Shown one piece after another: positions 1-8,638 of a stretch of DNA of 64,000 bases. The stretch covers positions 1,029,781-1,093,780 of the forward strand of contig NZ_SJPX01000004.1 of the NCBI RefSeq assembly GCF_007860175.1, written 5' to 3'. The position numbers were made by a program, and so were the translations under genes. The first letter of the stretch is position 1; each line of letters begins with the position of its first letter. Origin of the DNA: Rubripirellula reticaptiva. Lineage in GTDB: Bacteria; Planctomycetota; Planctomycetia; Pirellulales; Pirellulaceae. The notes under the pieces are model-generated. The model made no database searches and was not told the origin of the DNA. It saw only the letters and a program-made list of their open reading frames with translations.

Positions 1-293
1 GTCGGCACGTCGGCATATTCGTTGATCGCGCCGATGTCATCGCTATCGGCGTTTTCGGCGTCGGCATCATCGGCTTCGGTGACCTTTTGTGTCGCTGCGA
101 CAAGTGGCACTGAAGCATCCGAAGTGGTTAGCAGTTGTCCGTCGTCGCCCAACTGATCCAACAGCGCAGCGGACAAGTCGGCTGCGTCGATATCAAGATC
201 GGCGCCGTCGATTCCTTCGCCGCTAAGCAGTACACGATCTTCAAGAGCGTAGAAGTCAAAATTCCGTTTTCGTCGAGACTTGCTCACTGTCAT
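1..293 (-). CDS. LEPR-XLL domain surface protein, N-terminal part
   Basis: Reading the minus strand from an ATG at 293 gives an open frame that runs off the left edge, so only about 97 residues are visible. The N-terminus is basic (SKSRRKR) and is followed by FYALEDRVLLSGE, a variant of the LEPR-XLL motif found at the N-terminus of very large planctomycete exoproteins. The rest is acidic and low in complexity, rich in Asp and Ala. There is no classical hydrophobic signal peptide in the visible part, as is usual for this family. GGA lies about 5 bases before the ATG. The gene is divergent from the export operon starting at 589 and shares its upstream region, which suggests a functional link (inference). 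The length and C-terminal domains (often cadherin, dockerin or Ig-like in this family) cannot be seen. Confidence 0.8.
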   Translation of the reverse strand, partial: MTVSKSRRKRNFDFYALEDRVLLSGEGIDGADLDIDAADLSAALLDQLGDDGQLLTTSDASVPLVAATQKVTEADDADAENADSDDIGAINEYADVP

Positions 294-588
294 ATTTCCG
301 TAGTTAAGATCTTGCGCATTCAAGCTCTGGATCGCTCCCATTAGCTTGCATCTATCGAAAAAGTAGCCCGCAAACAGCGGGCGAGTCGAAGAATTAGCGA
401 ATCTTTGCCGGTTGTTCCGATTGATCTTTCTAGGGGGCCGCGTCGGACAAAAACGGTTGCATCCGTCCGGATTGATTGGTCCTTGAATTTCGGTCCCGAC
501 TGGGGCAAGCCGCACATGCGATACAACCGACTTAGCCCTATTGAGTGCATACGCGCTCACGATTTACGTCAAGAAAGTAAGAGCAAGG
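294..588. other. Divergent intergenic region
   Basis: This stretch separates the LEPR-XLL gene from the TolC-led operon and must carry the promoters of both. It contains a perfect hairpin at 366-382. I see no convincing -10/-35 pair. A TTG at 541 could extend the TolC reading frame upstream, but it has no ribosome binding site. Confidence 0.5.
366..382. repeat. Perfect 6-bp hairpin
   Basis: GCCCGC at 366-371 pairs with GCGGGC at 377-382 across a 5-base loop. It lies between two divergent genes, so it is not an ordinary terminator. It may be a 5' leader structure or an operator; the role is unknown. Confidence 0.4.
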
Positions 589-2430
589 ATGCTTTACGGT
601 TGCCCCAACCGATCGCCCATGAGTCGCATTGTGCGAGCCATGGTCGTCTTCGCATTTGCTGCCTATGCAGCAAATGGGATGGTTGTATGGGGTGACGACG
701 ACTTGATCGAAGCCGGAAACATGCAAGCCGGCAATGCCGTATCCGATCAGGCTGACCCGCTGGCCTGGTGGATCGACGATGCATCGCAACCGTTGCTGGA
801 TCGCCCGGGATGGGTCACATTTGATCTGCAAACGGTGCTGCATGATGCACTGGCCCATAGCCCGCGGATTCAGGCAGTTTCACAGCGGACCAGCATCACG
901 TTGGAACGAATCGTTCAACAAGATGCTGCGTTTGACCCCAGTGTGTTGTTGGAAGGCAAGGCCGGACGTACCAACGAACCGGTGGGAAACACGCTGACCA
1001 CCGGCGGGCCGTCGCGTTCGATCGAAGAATCCTATATCGCCCGCGCTGGGATCCAGCAAACCGGACGGCGGGGCACCGAGGTGGACTTGTCGCAAGAGAT
1101 CGGGACGCTCGACAGCAACAGTCTGTTCTTCTTACCGGCCAATCAAGGCAATTCGAGACTGAGTCTCAGTTTGACACAGCCACTGCTCGGTCGCGGCGGA
1201 CAGGTCTACAATGAACGGTTGTTGACCCAAGCACAGATTGACGGACGAGTTTCATGGCAATCGATGCGCGGCGATGTCGAACAACAAATCGCCGACATCG
1301 TTTCGGCTTACTGGCTACTGTACGAATTGAGATGTCATCTTGTCCAAGCCAAGGGCTTGCTGGCTCAAGCCGCGGCGGTCGAATCGATCTTAGAAGCACG
1401 CCAGGATTTTGACGCTGGCAAAATCGAATTGGCCAAGGCGCGAGGTCGTGTTGCCAAACGCAACGACCGTGTCGTTCAAATGCAGGCCGAGGTCCAGAAG
1501 CAACAAGTTCGATTGGCGCGGTTGATCGGATCCGAAGAACTGATCAACGGTGGCAACCAGTTGGAATTGATTCCGCAAGCGGCGACGGTCTATCCGAATC
1601 TTGAAATCAATCTGGCGCAAGCGGTCATTCAGGGATTCGAGAATCGGCCCGAAATCCGATCGGCGACTTTGGCGATGGAATCGGCTGCGCTGTCGATCAA
1701 CGTCTCACGCACGGAACTGATGCCAGACCTGACCGCGGTCATGAATGGCTATCTGGCGGCCTTGAACGGCGAGAATGCGATCTTTCGGTCAATCGGAGAT
1801 CAATTTTCCAAAGGTGGGCCGGGATTGTCGGCGGGCCTGCGGTACGAGATGCCTTACGCACGCCGCGCCGCCAAGAGTCGCTATCGCGAGGCAAATTACC
1901 GCTATCAACAGCGAAGCGAAGAACTGCGCGAAGCGATCCAATTGACACACGCCGAAATTGAAATCGCATTGGTAAACGTCAATACCGCCATGCGACAACG
2001 CGACACGAAGCAACGCGTGCTGGTCACGGCGACCGAGGAAGAAACGATCTTGACTGCACGATGGGAAATGATGGCCGGCGAAGGCGGTAACGTGGGCACC
2101 GTTCTGGAAACCTTACTGGATGCCCAACAGCGACGGGCTGATGCTGAACGCGAATGGACAACCGCACGCAGCCAGTACTTAACGTCGTTGGTCGAACTTC
2201 AACGGGCAATGGGAACGTTGTTGCAACACGAAAGCGTCACCCCCGTCCGTTCGTCCCATGACAACTCGGTCGTCTTCTCGCACGACATTCCCAATCACGC
2301 TCCACTCCGTCGAACCTCGATTCCCGAGGTCACGATTTATCGTGACGACGGAATGATTGATGACCAACACCCACCCGTCGTGACGGGCGACCTGCAATAT
2401 CGAATGATCGATGAAGAGGAGTTCGAATGA
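589..2430 (+). CDS. TolC-family outer membrane channel protein
   Basis: Predicted outer membrane efflux protein of the TolC/OEP family, forming the exit duct of a tripartite export system. After a signal-like hydrophobic stretch (around residues 11-35) the protein has two long alpha-helical, Gln/Ala/Glu-rich halves. Typical OEP features include ALAHSPRIQ near the start and LSLTQPLLG before the first hairpin. Length, about 610 residues, is somewhat above the usual 450-500. The frame is open from a TTG at 541; ATG 589 is preferred because a purine-rich stretch precedes it, and ATG 619 would start directly at the hydrophobic segment. The stop overlaps the next ATG by 4 bp (ATGA), so it leads a translationally coupled operon. 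Confidence 0.82.
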   Translation: MLYGCPNRSPMSRIVRAMVVFAFAAYAANGMVVWGDDDLIEAGNMQAGNAVSDQADPLAWWIDDASQPLLDRPGWVTFDLQTVLHDALAHSPRIQAVSQRTSITLERIVQQDAAFDPSVLLEGKAGRTNEPVGNTLTTGGPSRSIEESYIARAGIQQTGRRGTEVDLSQEIGTLDSNSLFFLPANQGNSRLSLSLTQPLLGRGGQVYNERLLTQAQIDGRVSWQSMRGDVEQQIADIVSAYWLLYELRCHLVQAKGLLAQAAAVESILEARQDFDAGKIELAKARGRVAKRNDRVVQMQAEVQKQQVRLARLIGSEELINGGNQLELIPQAATVYPNLEINLAQAVIQGFENRPEIRSATLAMESAALSINVSRTELMPDLTAVMNGYLAALNGENAIFRSIGDQFSKGGPGLSAGLRYEMPYARRAAKSRYREANYRYQQRSEELREAIQLTHAEIEIALVNVNTAMRQRDTKQRVLVTATEEETILTARWEMMAGEGGNVGTVLETLLDAQQRRADAEREWTTARSQYLTSLVELQRAMGTLLQHESVTPVRSSHDNSVVFSHDIPNHAPLRRTSIPEVTIYRDDGMIDDQHPPVVTGDLQYRMIDEEEFE

Positions 2431-3473
2431 CCATGACCAAATTTTACACCATTCAAACCTTGGTGCGGCACTTGATGCAGAGTCGGGGAGTACCTCGTTT
2501 TCGCCGGATCATCAACGTGACGATCATCAACGTCACGTTGACCACCCTCGTCGTCGTTGTCGTCGTTGTCGTCACTGCGTCCGTCGGGACTACCGCCGTC
2601 CAAGCGGAGATGCAAAGTGTGCTCGTGCGTACTCCGTCACAGGATTTGTACGAGGGTTTGATCGAACCAAAGCACACCATCATGATCGCGGCAAGTGAAG
2701 TCGGTTTGCTTGAGTCGTTGGATGTTGAAGTCGGTGACCGAGTCAGTGCGGGGGAAGTGGTCGCACGCTTGGACGATGCGATGCAACAGTCCGCCGTTAG
2801 GATTGCGACGTTGCAGTCGCTGATGACTGGCGAACGGGATGCTACCAAAGCGGAACTCGATTTTTCGCAATCGCGTGCGCAAAAGCTGCGTCCGCTTGCC
2901 GCAAACGGGATGGCTCGCCCTGATGAATTGGCCAGAGCCGAAACGGAACTTCGGGTCAGTGCCGCGCGTTATGCGGCTGCCGAAGAGCAGTTTCAATTGC
3001 GACAACTCGAATTGCAACGCTATCAGTTGCAGTTGGAACGCCGCCGAGTTCGCTCGCCGATGGCGGGCGTGATTTCGCGAGTGCTGCGAAAACCAGGTGA
3101 ATTCATTTCGCCTGGTGAACCGTCCGTCGTGCAAATGTTAGTCGTGGATCAGTTGATCGCGGTGTTCAACATTCCGGTCGAAGATACGCCGGAAATCAGG
3201 GTAGGTGCGCCGGTGCGGATCTTCCTGCGCAGCACATCAACCAAAGTCGATGCTGCCGTGACTTCGCTTGCTCCCGAAATCGAAGGCGAAAGCGGAACTC
3301 TTCAAGTACGCGTCGAATTGGACAATGCCGAGGGCCGAATGTTGGCGGGTGATCGCTGCACGTTGCGGTTCTTGCCTGACAATGCCTCGACGGTTCAGCA
3401 GAACCCACACTCGCAATCTCGCTCGGCAAGCAACCCGTACATCCGATCAAATCATGGGGCGACAACCCGATGA
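2427..3473 (+). CDS. HlyD/RND-type periplasmic adaptor subunit
   Basis: Membrane fusion protein linking the inner membrane component to the TolC-like duct. There is one N-terminal membrane or signal segment (around residues 37-58) that includes nine consecutive valines. A lipoyl-like half motif (GLLESLDVEVGDRVSAGEVVARL) follows, then a coiled-coil hairpin rich in Gln, Glu and Arg (about 115-200), the second lipoyl half (RSPMAGVISRVL) and a beta-barrel (LIAVFNIPVEDTPEIRVG). The length, 348 residues, fits the family. The ATG overlaps the TolC stop, and its own stop overlaps the next gene by 4 bp. Family assignment is firm; the cargo is not visible from this gene. Confidence 0.85.
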   Translation: MTMTKFYTIQTLVRHLMQSRGVPRFRRIINVTIINVTLTTLVVVVVVVVTASVGTTAVQAEMQSVLVRTPSQDLYEGLIEPKHTIMIAASEVGLLESLDVEVGDRVSAGEVVARLDDAMQQSAVRIATLQSLMTGERDATKAELDFSQSRAQKLRPLAANGMARPDELARAETELRVSAARYAAAEEQFQLRQLELQRYQLQLERRRVRSPMAGVISRVLRKPGEFISPGEPSVVQMLVVDQLIAVFNIPVEDTPEIRVGAPVRIFLRSTSTKVDAAVTSLAPEIEGESGTLQVRVELDNAEGRMLAGDRCTLRFLPDNASTVQQNPHSQSRSASNPYIRSNHGATTR

Positions 3474-4933
3474 CATCGATGGGGCACCACGAATTGAGGT
3501 CCGAAGTACCGACGGCGTCACGAACGTCGTCGGCTTGGCCACGCGTATCGCTTTCCGGAAATCCGGAAGACTCGATGACTGCTGCCCTGGATGATGCGGT
3601 AACCAAGTTGGCGGCCGTTGCCGGATCGGCGCCCGTTGAAGTTGGGTCAGAAAAATCGACGGTTAATGCCGTGGTGCTTGTGTTGATCGAATCACTTGCG
3701 TCGGCGCCAAGTCGCGGCGATGCGCTAAAGCAACTGGTAGCTTCGATTGCCGCGGTCTGTCCCGAAGCCACCGTGCGTGGCGGCATCGGAAAAGGCCGAA
3801 TGACGCGTTTTGTCGATGCGCGTCTGGGTTGGCTTGGCCCTGAAAGTACTCTGTATCAAAAATCGGCCGCCGTTTGGGAAGGCAGTTCAAAACGTCGCGC
3901 CAGCGATCAGTCAAGCAACGCATCCGAGGTGGATCCGCAGCGTCCTTCTGTCACTCGTAATGATCGTGTCATCGAAGTTCGAATGCCGGCACCCGAAGGA
4001 TCAGGCCGCTGCATCGTCTGGATCGAAGGGCCGCTCGGTGCGATTGATTGGTTGCCGTCGACCTTGATCACGATCGGTGCCGTTTTGTGGAGTCGCCCTT
4101 CAAGATCACTGCCGACGATTGCGTTGTCGGTGGTTCAGCGATCAACCTGGGCGTTGGTGACGGTGGCGGTGTTGCTGTTGCTGGGGCTGTTTTGGCCGGT
4201 TCCTTACCGAGTCGCATGCACGGCGCGAGTCGAAACGATGGGTGGACGGTTCGTGTCGGCGCCTTTCGAAGCCACCTTGCTTGCCGCCAACGTTCGGCCA
4301 GGCGATGCGGTTGAAAAGGGTGAAGTGCTTTGCGAGCTTGACGGCCGACCGCTTCGGTTAGAACGCGAGGCTTTGATTTCGGAAATCGGGCAAGCATCGA
4401 AAGAGTACGACGTCGCCTTGGCGGGACGCAAAATTGCCGATGCTCAGCAGTCTGAACTCCGGCGCAAGCAGTTGAATCGTCAACTTGATTTGATCACCGA
4501 TCGGCTTGCAAATCTAGAAGTGATCAGCCCAATCAACGGGATCGTCGTCAGCGGAGACTTGGAACGACACATTGGTTCACCGCTTGAACTGGGGCAAAGC
4601 CTGATCGAGGTGGCGCCCATGGACACGATGCGAATCGAAATTGAAGTGCCTGAGCATGAAATTGGTTTCGTCGCACAGGGAAATGAGACACGTATCAAGA
4701 TCGATGCGATCGGCGGAGCGTCGATATACATGCCACTGCAAAAATTGCATCCTCAGTCGGAATTGCGCAACGACCTTAACGTGTTCGTGGGCTCGATCGA
4801 TTTAGGAAATGATGCCGGTGATTTTCGTCCTGGTATGCGAGGCGAAGCGACGATCTATGGTCCCAAGCGGCCCTGGATTTGGTCGTGGGTCCGCGGCGGA
4901 TTCGAACGATTATTGTGGTGGGCGGGATATTGA
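3470..4933 (+). CDS. HlyD-family adaptor with N-terminal cytoplasmic (GAF-like?) domain
   Basis: Second membrane fusion protein of the operon. Residues about 40-200 form a soluble domain that would lie in the cytoplasm. It resembles degenerate GAF domains seen on planctomycete HlyD proteins, but I hold that assignment loosely. A single membrane helix (around 218-240, ALVTVAVLLLLGLFWPV) is followed by HlyD features: a lipoyl-like half (RPGDAVEKGEVLCELDGRPL), a short coiled coil, then NLEVISPINGIVVSGDL and a beta-barrel domain. The first codons overlap the previous stop (ATGA). The last codons overlap a TTGA start of the next gene. The extra N-terminal domain could sense or dock a cytoplasmic partner (inference). 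Confidence 0.8.
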   Translation: MTSMGHHELRSEVPTASRTSSAWPRVSLSGNPEDSMTAALDDAVTKLAAVAGSAPVEVGSEKSTVNAVVLVLIESLASAPSRGDALKQLVASIAAVCPEATVRGGIGKGRMTRFVDARLGWLGPESTLYQKSAAVWEGSSKRRASDQSSNASEVDPQRPSVTRNDRVIEVRMPAPEGSGRCIVWIEGPLGAIDWLPSTLITIGAVLWSRPSRSLPTIALSVVQRSTWALVTVAVLLLLGLFWPVPYRVACTARVETMGGRFVSAPFEATLLAANVRPGDAVEKGEVLCELDGRPLRLEREALISEIGQASKEYDVALAGRKIADAQQSELRRKQLNRQLDLITDRLANLEVISPINGIVVSGDLERHIGSPLELGQSLIEVAPMDTMRIEIEVPEHEIGFVAQGNETRIKIDAIGGASIYMPLQKLHPQSELRNDLNVFVGSIDLGNDAGDFRPGMRGEATIYGPKRPWIWSWVRGGFERLLWWAGY

Positions 4934-7140
4934 ACCAAAACCCAGCACCTAACCCGACGCCTGGACCAATGCCCGGGCAAGGACCGGAACCAGGACCAGG
5001 ACCCGCCGGCGAACCTGCGGTCATGATTCGTATGGACTCGGCCGTCGAGTTTACGAGCCGCGAAATCGGTTCCCAGACTCAGGTCTTCGCGCATCACCAG
5101 TCGATTGGGAAATTCTTTCAGCTCGGCCCGGAAGAATATCGGATCGCAAGCCTATTTGATGGGACGCGGACGATGTCAGACGTTGTCGCACAGTTAGAAC
5201 TCGATGGGATGGACTGGGAACCGGCCGAGGTGGCTGAACTGGTCCAGCGATTCGTTTCTTGTGGAATCGCCCATGCCATGCCTGTCGCGGGCGCTGCGTC
5301 GCCCACGACGGCCGCCGCGCCGAAAAGTTCGCCGCAAGCCAACAAGCCGAATGTGTTTTCGCAGCTCTTGCCGAAATCGCTTTCGATGATCATTAGCCAA
5401 CGAATTCCGTTGCTTCAAGGTGATCGAATCGCAGCCTCGCTTGAACGGCGTGTCGGATCGATCTTTTCGACCAACGGAATTTGCATTTGGATTTTATTGG
5501 TGGCAAGCGGTTTGATGCTGGTGTTTGGACACCATCACGAGTTTGCGATTGAACTGCGACGGATGTTTGACCCCGGCATGTGGATGGTGTTGTTTGTGAT
5601 TTGGGTGGTGTCCAAGGTCATCCACGAATTGGGACACGCTGTTGCAGCCAAGTATCACGGCGTGCGTGTTGGCAAGATTGGCATCATGTTCTTTCTGTTT
5701 GCGCCGCTCGCGTACGTGGACGTGACTGACGCCTGGAAGCTGCGCAGCCGCTGGAGCCGTATTCAAATCGCACTTGGTGGCGTGTATGTCGAACTTGCCT
5801 TCGCCGCAGTGGCCGCCTGGACGTGGTGGTTCTTGCCAGCCGGAATGGCAAAGCATTTGGCGGCTCAGTTCTTCATGATTTCGGGGCCTGCGACGTTATT
5901 GGTCAACGCGAATCCGTTGTTACGGCTAGACGGATACTTTGTTGTTGGTGACTTGGTCGAAATTCCAAATCTGCGGATGCACGGACGCAACCACTGCGCG
6001 GCATGGATCGAAAAAGTACTAGTCAATATTCCCTCGCCGCGGCCACTGTTGACGGGTTGGCGACGTACTTTTGCGACGGTTCACGCGGTAGCTAGCGTAG
6101 CTTTTCAAATCGTTTGGATGTCCGGTTTGGTGATCGGTATTTCAATCTGGGCCAAAGGCTTGGGGATTGCGTTGGCCATCGTGGCGGCCGTCCTGTGGTG
6201 CGTGTTCCCGTTGACTAAGTGGGTATTGAAAGTCTGGATGTATCAGTCCGACCAGAAACGATTCTTCACGAGTCAGCGTTATCGATTGGTGATGCTTGGT
6301 TTTTTTGTCTTTTCAACTTTGCCGTCGCTTAGCATTGTTCATTCGCCAATGGATCGGCGAGTTCCGGTGGTGGTCCGTTTTCATGATGAACAAATCGCTC
6401 GATCGGCAACCGAAGCTTTCGTGCGAAAAGTTCACGTGACGTCCGGTCAACGCGTCAGCCATGGAACACTGCTGATCGAGCTGGACAATCCAGAGTTGAA
6501 GATGAAACGAGATCAGAAAGCTGACGATTTGCAATTGGCAGAATTGCGAGCCATTCAACTTCGTCGTCAGCATCAGTTGGCGATGGCGGCAAGCGAGTTG
6601 GAAACGGCCGAATCGCTTCGCCGGCAACTTGATGAACTGAACCAACAGGTACGTTCGTTGTCGATCGTTGCCGAACGAGAGGGGTTTGTGATCGGTTTAG
6701 GAGTCGAGCAACTGCAAGGACGGTTTGTTCATCCGGGCGACGAACTGCTGCGTGTCGCGGATCCTCAAGAGAAAGAACTGTTGGTTTCGGTCGGACCAAG
6801 CGACGTCGAGGCGTTTGGAAAAGTAACGGCGCAAAAGTTGCCCGGCGCTGTGCGACTGCGAGGCGGCCAATCTTTCCAGGCGACTCCGATGACCTTGCGC
6901 CCGAGGGCGCGAACGACGCTGCCGCATCCGGCACTCGCTGCAACCGTCGGTGGCCCCCTGCCGGTGGAACCGTCGCCGGACGACGACGGTCAGTGGCGAG
7001 TGGTTGATCCGCAAATGGAAAGTGTCACGCCGCTCGATCCCATCACAAGCCTGGATATTCATGCAGGCCAGATCGGGACTCTTTCGATCACTGACAATCG
7101 CACGATCGCATCGCGTCTGTACGATGCGATGAGCCGCTAA
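4930..7140 (+). CDS. PqqD-like / M50 site-2 protease / HlyD fusion membrane protein
   Basis: Three parts are visible. Residues about 31-110 match the PqqD-like fold (FTSREIGSQTQVFAHH, then FFQLGPEEYRIASLFDGTRT), a family known to bind leader peptides. The middle part is a polytopic M50 protease with an intact HELGH (232-236) and a second motif NPLLRLDGY (Asp334), giving the zinc ligands and catalytic Glu. The C-terminal part (about 490-640) is an HlyD-type lipoyl and coiled-coil segment. A Pro/Gly-rich stretch precedes the PqqD part. The frame is open from TTG 4879. TTG 4930 is preferred because it overlaps the previous stop (TTGA) and has GGCGGG upstream; ATG 4966 is the alternative. It is the last gene of the operon, and no ATPase is encoded here. 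Confidence 0.82.
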   Translation: MNQNPAPNPTPGPMPGQGPEPGPGPAGEPAVMIRMDSAVEFTSREIGSQTQVFAHHQSIGKFFQLGPEEYRIASLFDGTRTMSDVVAQLELDGMDWEPAEVAELVQRFVSCGIAHAMPVAGAASPTTAAAPKSSPQANKPNVFSQLLPKSLSMIISQRIPLLQGDRIAASLERRVGSIFSTNGICIWILLVASGLMLVFGHHHEFAIELRRMFDPGMWMVLFVIWVVSKVIHELGHAVAAKYHGVRVGKIGIMFFLFAPLAYVDVTDAWKLRSRWSRIQIALGGVYVELAFAAVAAWTWWFLPAGMAKHLAAQFFMISGPATLLVNANPLLRLDGYFVVGDLVEIPNLRMHGRNHCAAWIEKVLVNIPSPRPLLTGWRRTFATVHAVASVAFQIVWMSGLVIGISIWAKGLGIALAIVAAVLWCVFPLTKWVLKVWMYQSDQKRFFTSQRYRLVMLGFFVFSTLPSLSIVHSPMDRRVPVVVRFHDEQIARSATEAFVRKVHVTSGQRVSHGTLLIELDNPELKMKRDQKADDLQLAELRAIQLRRQHQLAMAASELETAESLRRQLDELNQQVRSLSIVAEREGFVIGLGVEQLQGRFVHPGDELLRVADPQEKELLVSVGPSDVEAFGKVTAQKLPGAVRLRGGQSFQATPMTLRPRARTTLPHPALAATVGGPLPVEPSPDDDGQWRVVDPQMESVTPLDPITSLDIHAGQIGTLSITDNRTIASRLYDAMSR

Positions 7141-7250
7141 TCGAATGTTCGGCGACGTACTTTTCGCTTTGGCGCGGTAATTGCTTCTGTTGAGACTTCG
7201 TTGACAAACGCACTGTTACAGGTGTTTTGCGACCGAGACTGGTGGTCCAT

Positions 7251-7286
7251 TTGTAAGAATTGCAAACGGACCTCCCATTCTTACAA
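7251..7286. repeat. 10-bp perfect inverted repeat upstream of pgsB
   Basis: TTGTAAGAAT at 7251-7260 is exactly mirrored by ATTCTTACAA at 7277-7286, with a 16-base spacer. It lies 95 bases before the pgsB ATG. AT-rich arms and the missing T-run argue against an intrinsic terminator, so it may be an operator or leader hairpin. A TTGACA hexamer at 7201-7206 has no good -10 partner. Confidence 0.5.
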
Positions 7287-7381
7287 AGCTGTTGAGGGGT
7301 CATGACGACACCCTTGCGGCTCTTATCTGCTTTTCAAAACTATTCACGACATCGTCTTCTCTGACGGATTGGAGAACGTTC

Positions 7382-8638
7382 ATGCTCAGTCTTGGACTGA
7401 TTGCCGGCGGAACCGCTGCGCTCGCAGCGGCCGCATGTGCCGAAAACGCTTGGCACCAACGAAATCTGCGTCGCATCCCCATTCGAATTCACGTCAACGG
7501 AACGCGCGGGAAATCCAGTGTGGTTCGATTGATTGCCGGCGGGCTGCGTGCCGGTAATATCCGCACGTGTGCAAAGACCACGGGGACTGTCCCACGAATG
7601 ATTTTTCCCGACGGCAGCGAGGCCACCGTGTTTCGTCCGTCTCGCGCCAACATCATGGAGCAGCGCCGAATCGTCCGTGCGGCGTCATTACTGAAAGCCG
7701 ATGCGTTGGTCGTCGAGTGCATGGCGCTGCAGCCGCAGTTGCAATCGATTTGCGAATTAAAATTGGTTCAGTCCACTCACGGAGTGATCACCAATGCCCG
7801 AGCAGACCACTTGGATGTGATGGGCCCGGACGTGACAGGTGTTACGCGAGCCCTTTGCGGAACCGTTCCGGTCGGTGGCACACTTTACACGGCCGAACAA
7901 CGTCGTGGCCCACGTACGGAAATGGCCAAAGCAGCGCTGGATCGTGGTTCCGATATGGTGCCGATTTTGGACGATGCGATTGCGGAAATCAGTTGGGAAG
8001 ACCTGGACGGATTTTCGCACATTGAACACCCCGACAACGTCGCCCTTGCGCTACGCATTTGCGGTGACCTGGGTGTGGATCGTCAAACTGCTCTGCAGGG
8101 CATGTGGAACGCCACGGCCGACCCGGGCGTGATGCGTCTGTTTCATGTCGGCGAAAGCAACCAGCCGATGGTTTTTGTCAGCGCTTTTGCGGCCAACGAT
8201 CCTGAATCAACAGGACACAGTTGGAATACGCTGGTCAAACGATACGAGAGTGTCGAGCGACGGATTGCGTTGTTCAATTGTCGCGAAGACCGTGTTGATC
8301 GATCGCTGCAATTGGCCGAGGCGTGCGTGCGTTGGCAACCGGCTGACCACTATGTGTTGTCCGGCACCGGTACCGAAGCATTCGCTCGAAAAGCGATTCA
8401 GAGCGGTTTGTCAAAAGATCGACTGACGATCGCTGATTCCGAGCCGACACCGAAACTGTTGCACTTGTTGCGTGGTCAATCGGGACGTTCATCGATGGTC
8501 ATGGGGATGGGGAACATCGCCGGCCCAGGAATGGAGTTGTTGGACTTTTTTCAATCCACGCAGGCGACCAAGTGGGCGCCGGCTGCGAATCAGCATCGTT
8601 TTAGCTCAGACGAATTGGTCGTGAAGGAGGCCGCATAA
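7382..8638 (+). CDS. pgsB: Poly-gamma-glutamate synthase subunit PgsB (CapB)
   Basis: ATP-dependent amide ligase of the Mur-ligase-like family that forms gamma-glutamyl bonds at the membrane. The N-terminus is a short hydrophobic anchor (LGLIAGGTAALAAAACA). The P-loop motif HVNGTRGKSSV lies around residues 37-47. ARADHLDVMGP and the acidic segment VVECMALQP are typical of PgsB. The length, about 418 residues, fits the family. An in-frame TTG lies at 7292, but ATG 7382 has GGAG upstream and starts at the anchor helix. The gene is followed without a gap by pgsC (TAATG). Most likely product of the pathway: an anionic gamma-linked polyglutamate or related capsule polymer. Confidence 0.9.
   Translation: MLSLGLIAGGTAALAAAACAENAWHQRNLRRIPIRIHVNGTRGKSSVVRLIAGGLRAGNIRTCAKTTGTVPRMIFPDGSEATVFRPSRANIMEQRRIVRAASLLKADALVVECMALQPQLQSICELKLVQSTHGVITNARADHLDVMGPDVTGVTRALCGTVPVGGTLYTAEQRRGPRTEMAKAALDRGSDMVPILDDAIAEISWEDLDGFSHIEHPDNVALALRICGDLGVDRQTALQGMWNATADPGVMRLFHVGESNQPMVFVSAFAANDPESTGHSWNTLVKRYESVERRIALFNCREDRVDRSLQLAEACVRWQPADHYVLSGTGTEAFARKAIQSGLSKDRLTIADSEPTPKLLHLLRGQSGRSSMVMGMGNIAGPGMELLDFFQSTQATKWAPAANQHRFSSDELVVKEAA
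8624..8630 (+). promoter_or_regulatory. Strong ribosome binding site of pgsC
   Basis: AAGGAGG, 7 bases before ATG 8638 and inside the end of pgsB, fixes the pgsC start. It is one of the clearest Shine-Dalgarno sites in the window; many other genes here lack one. Confidence 0.7.

Noticed and set aside
7201-7229. TTGACA at 7201 as the -35 of a pgs promoter
   Set aside because: The sequence about 17 bases later (GTTTTG) is a poor -10, so I do not call a promoter.
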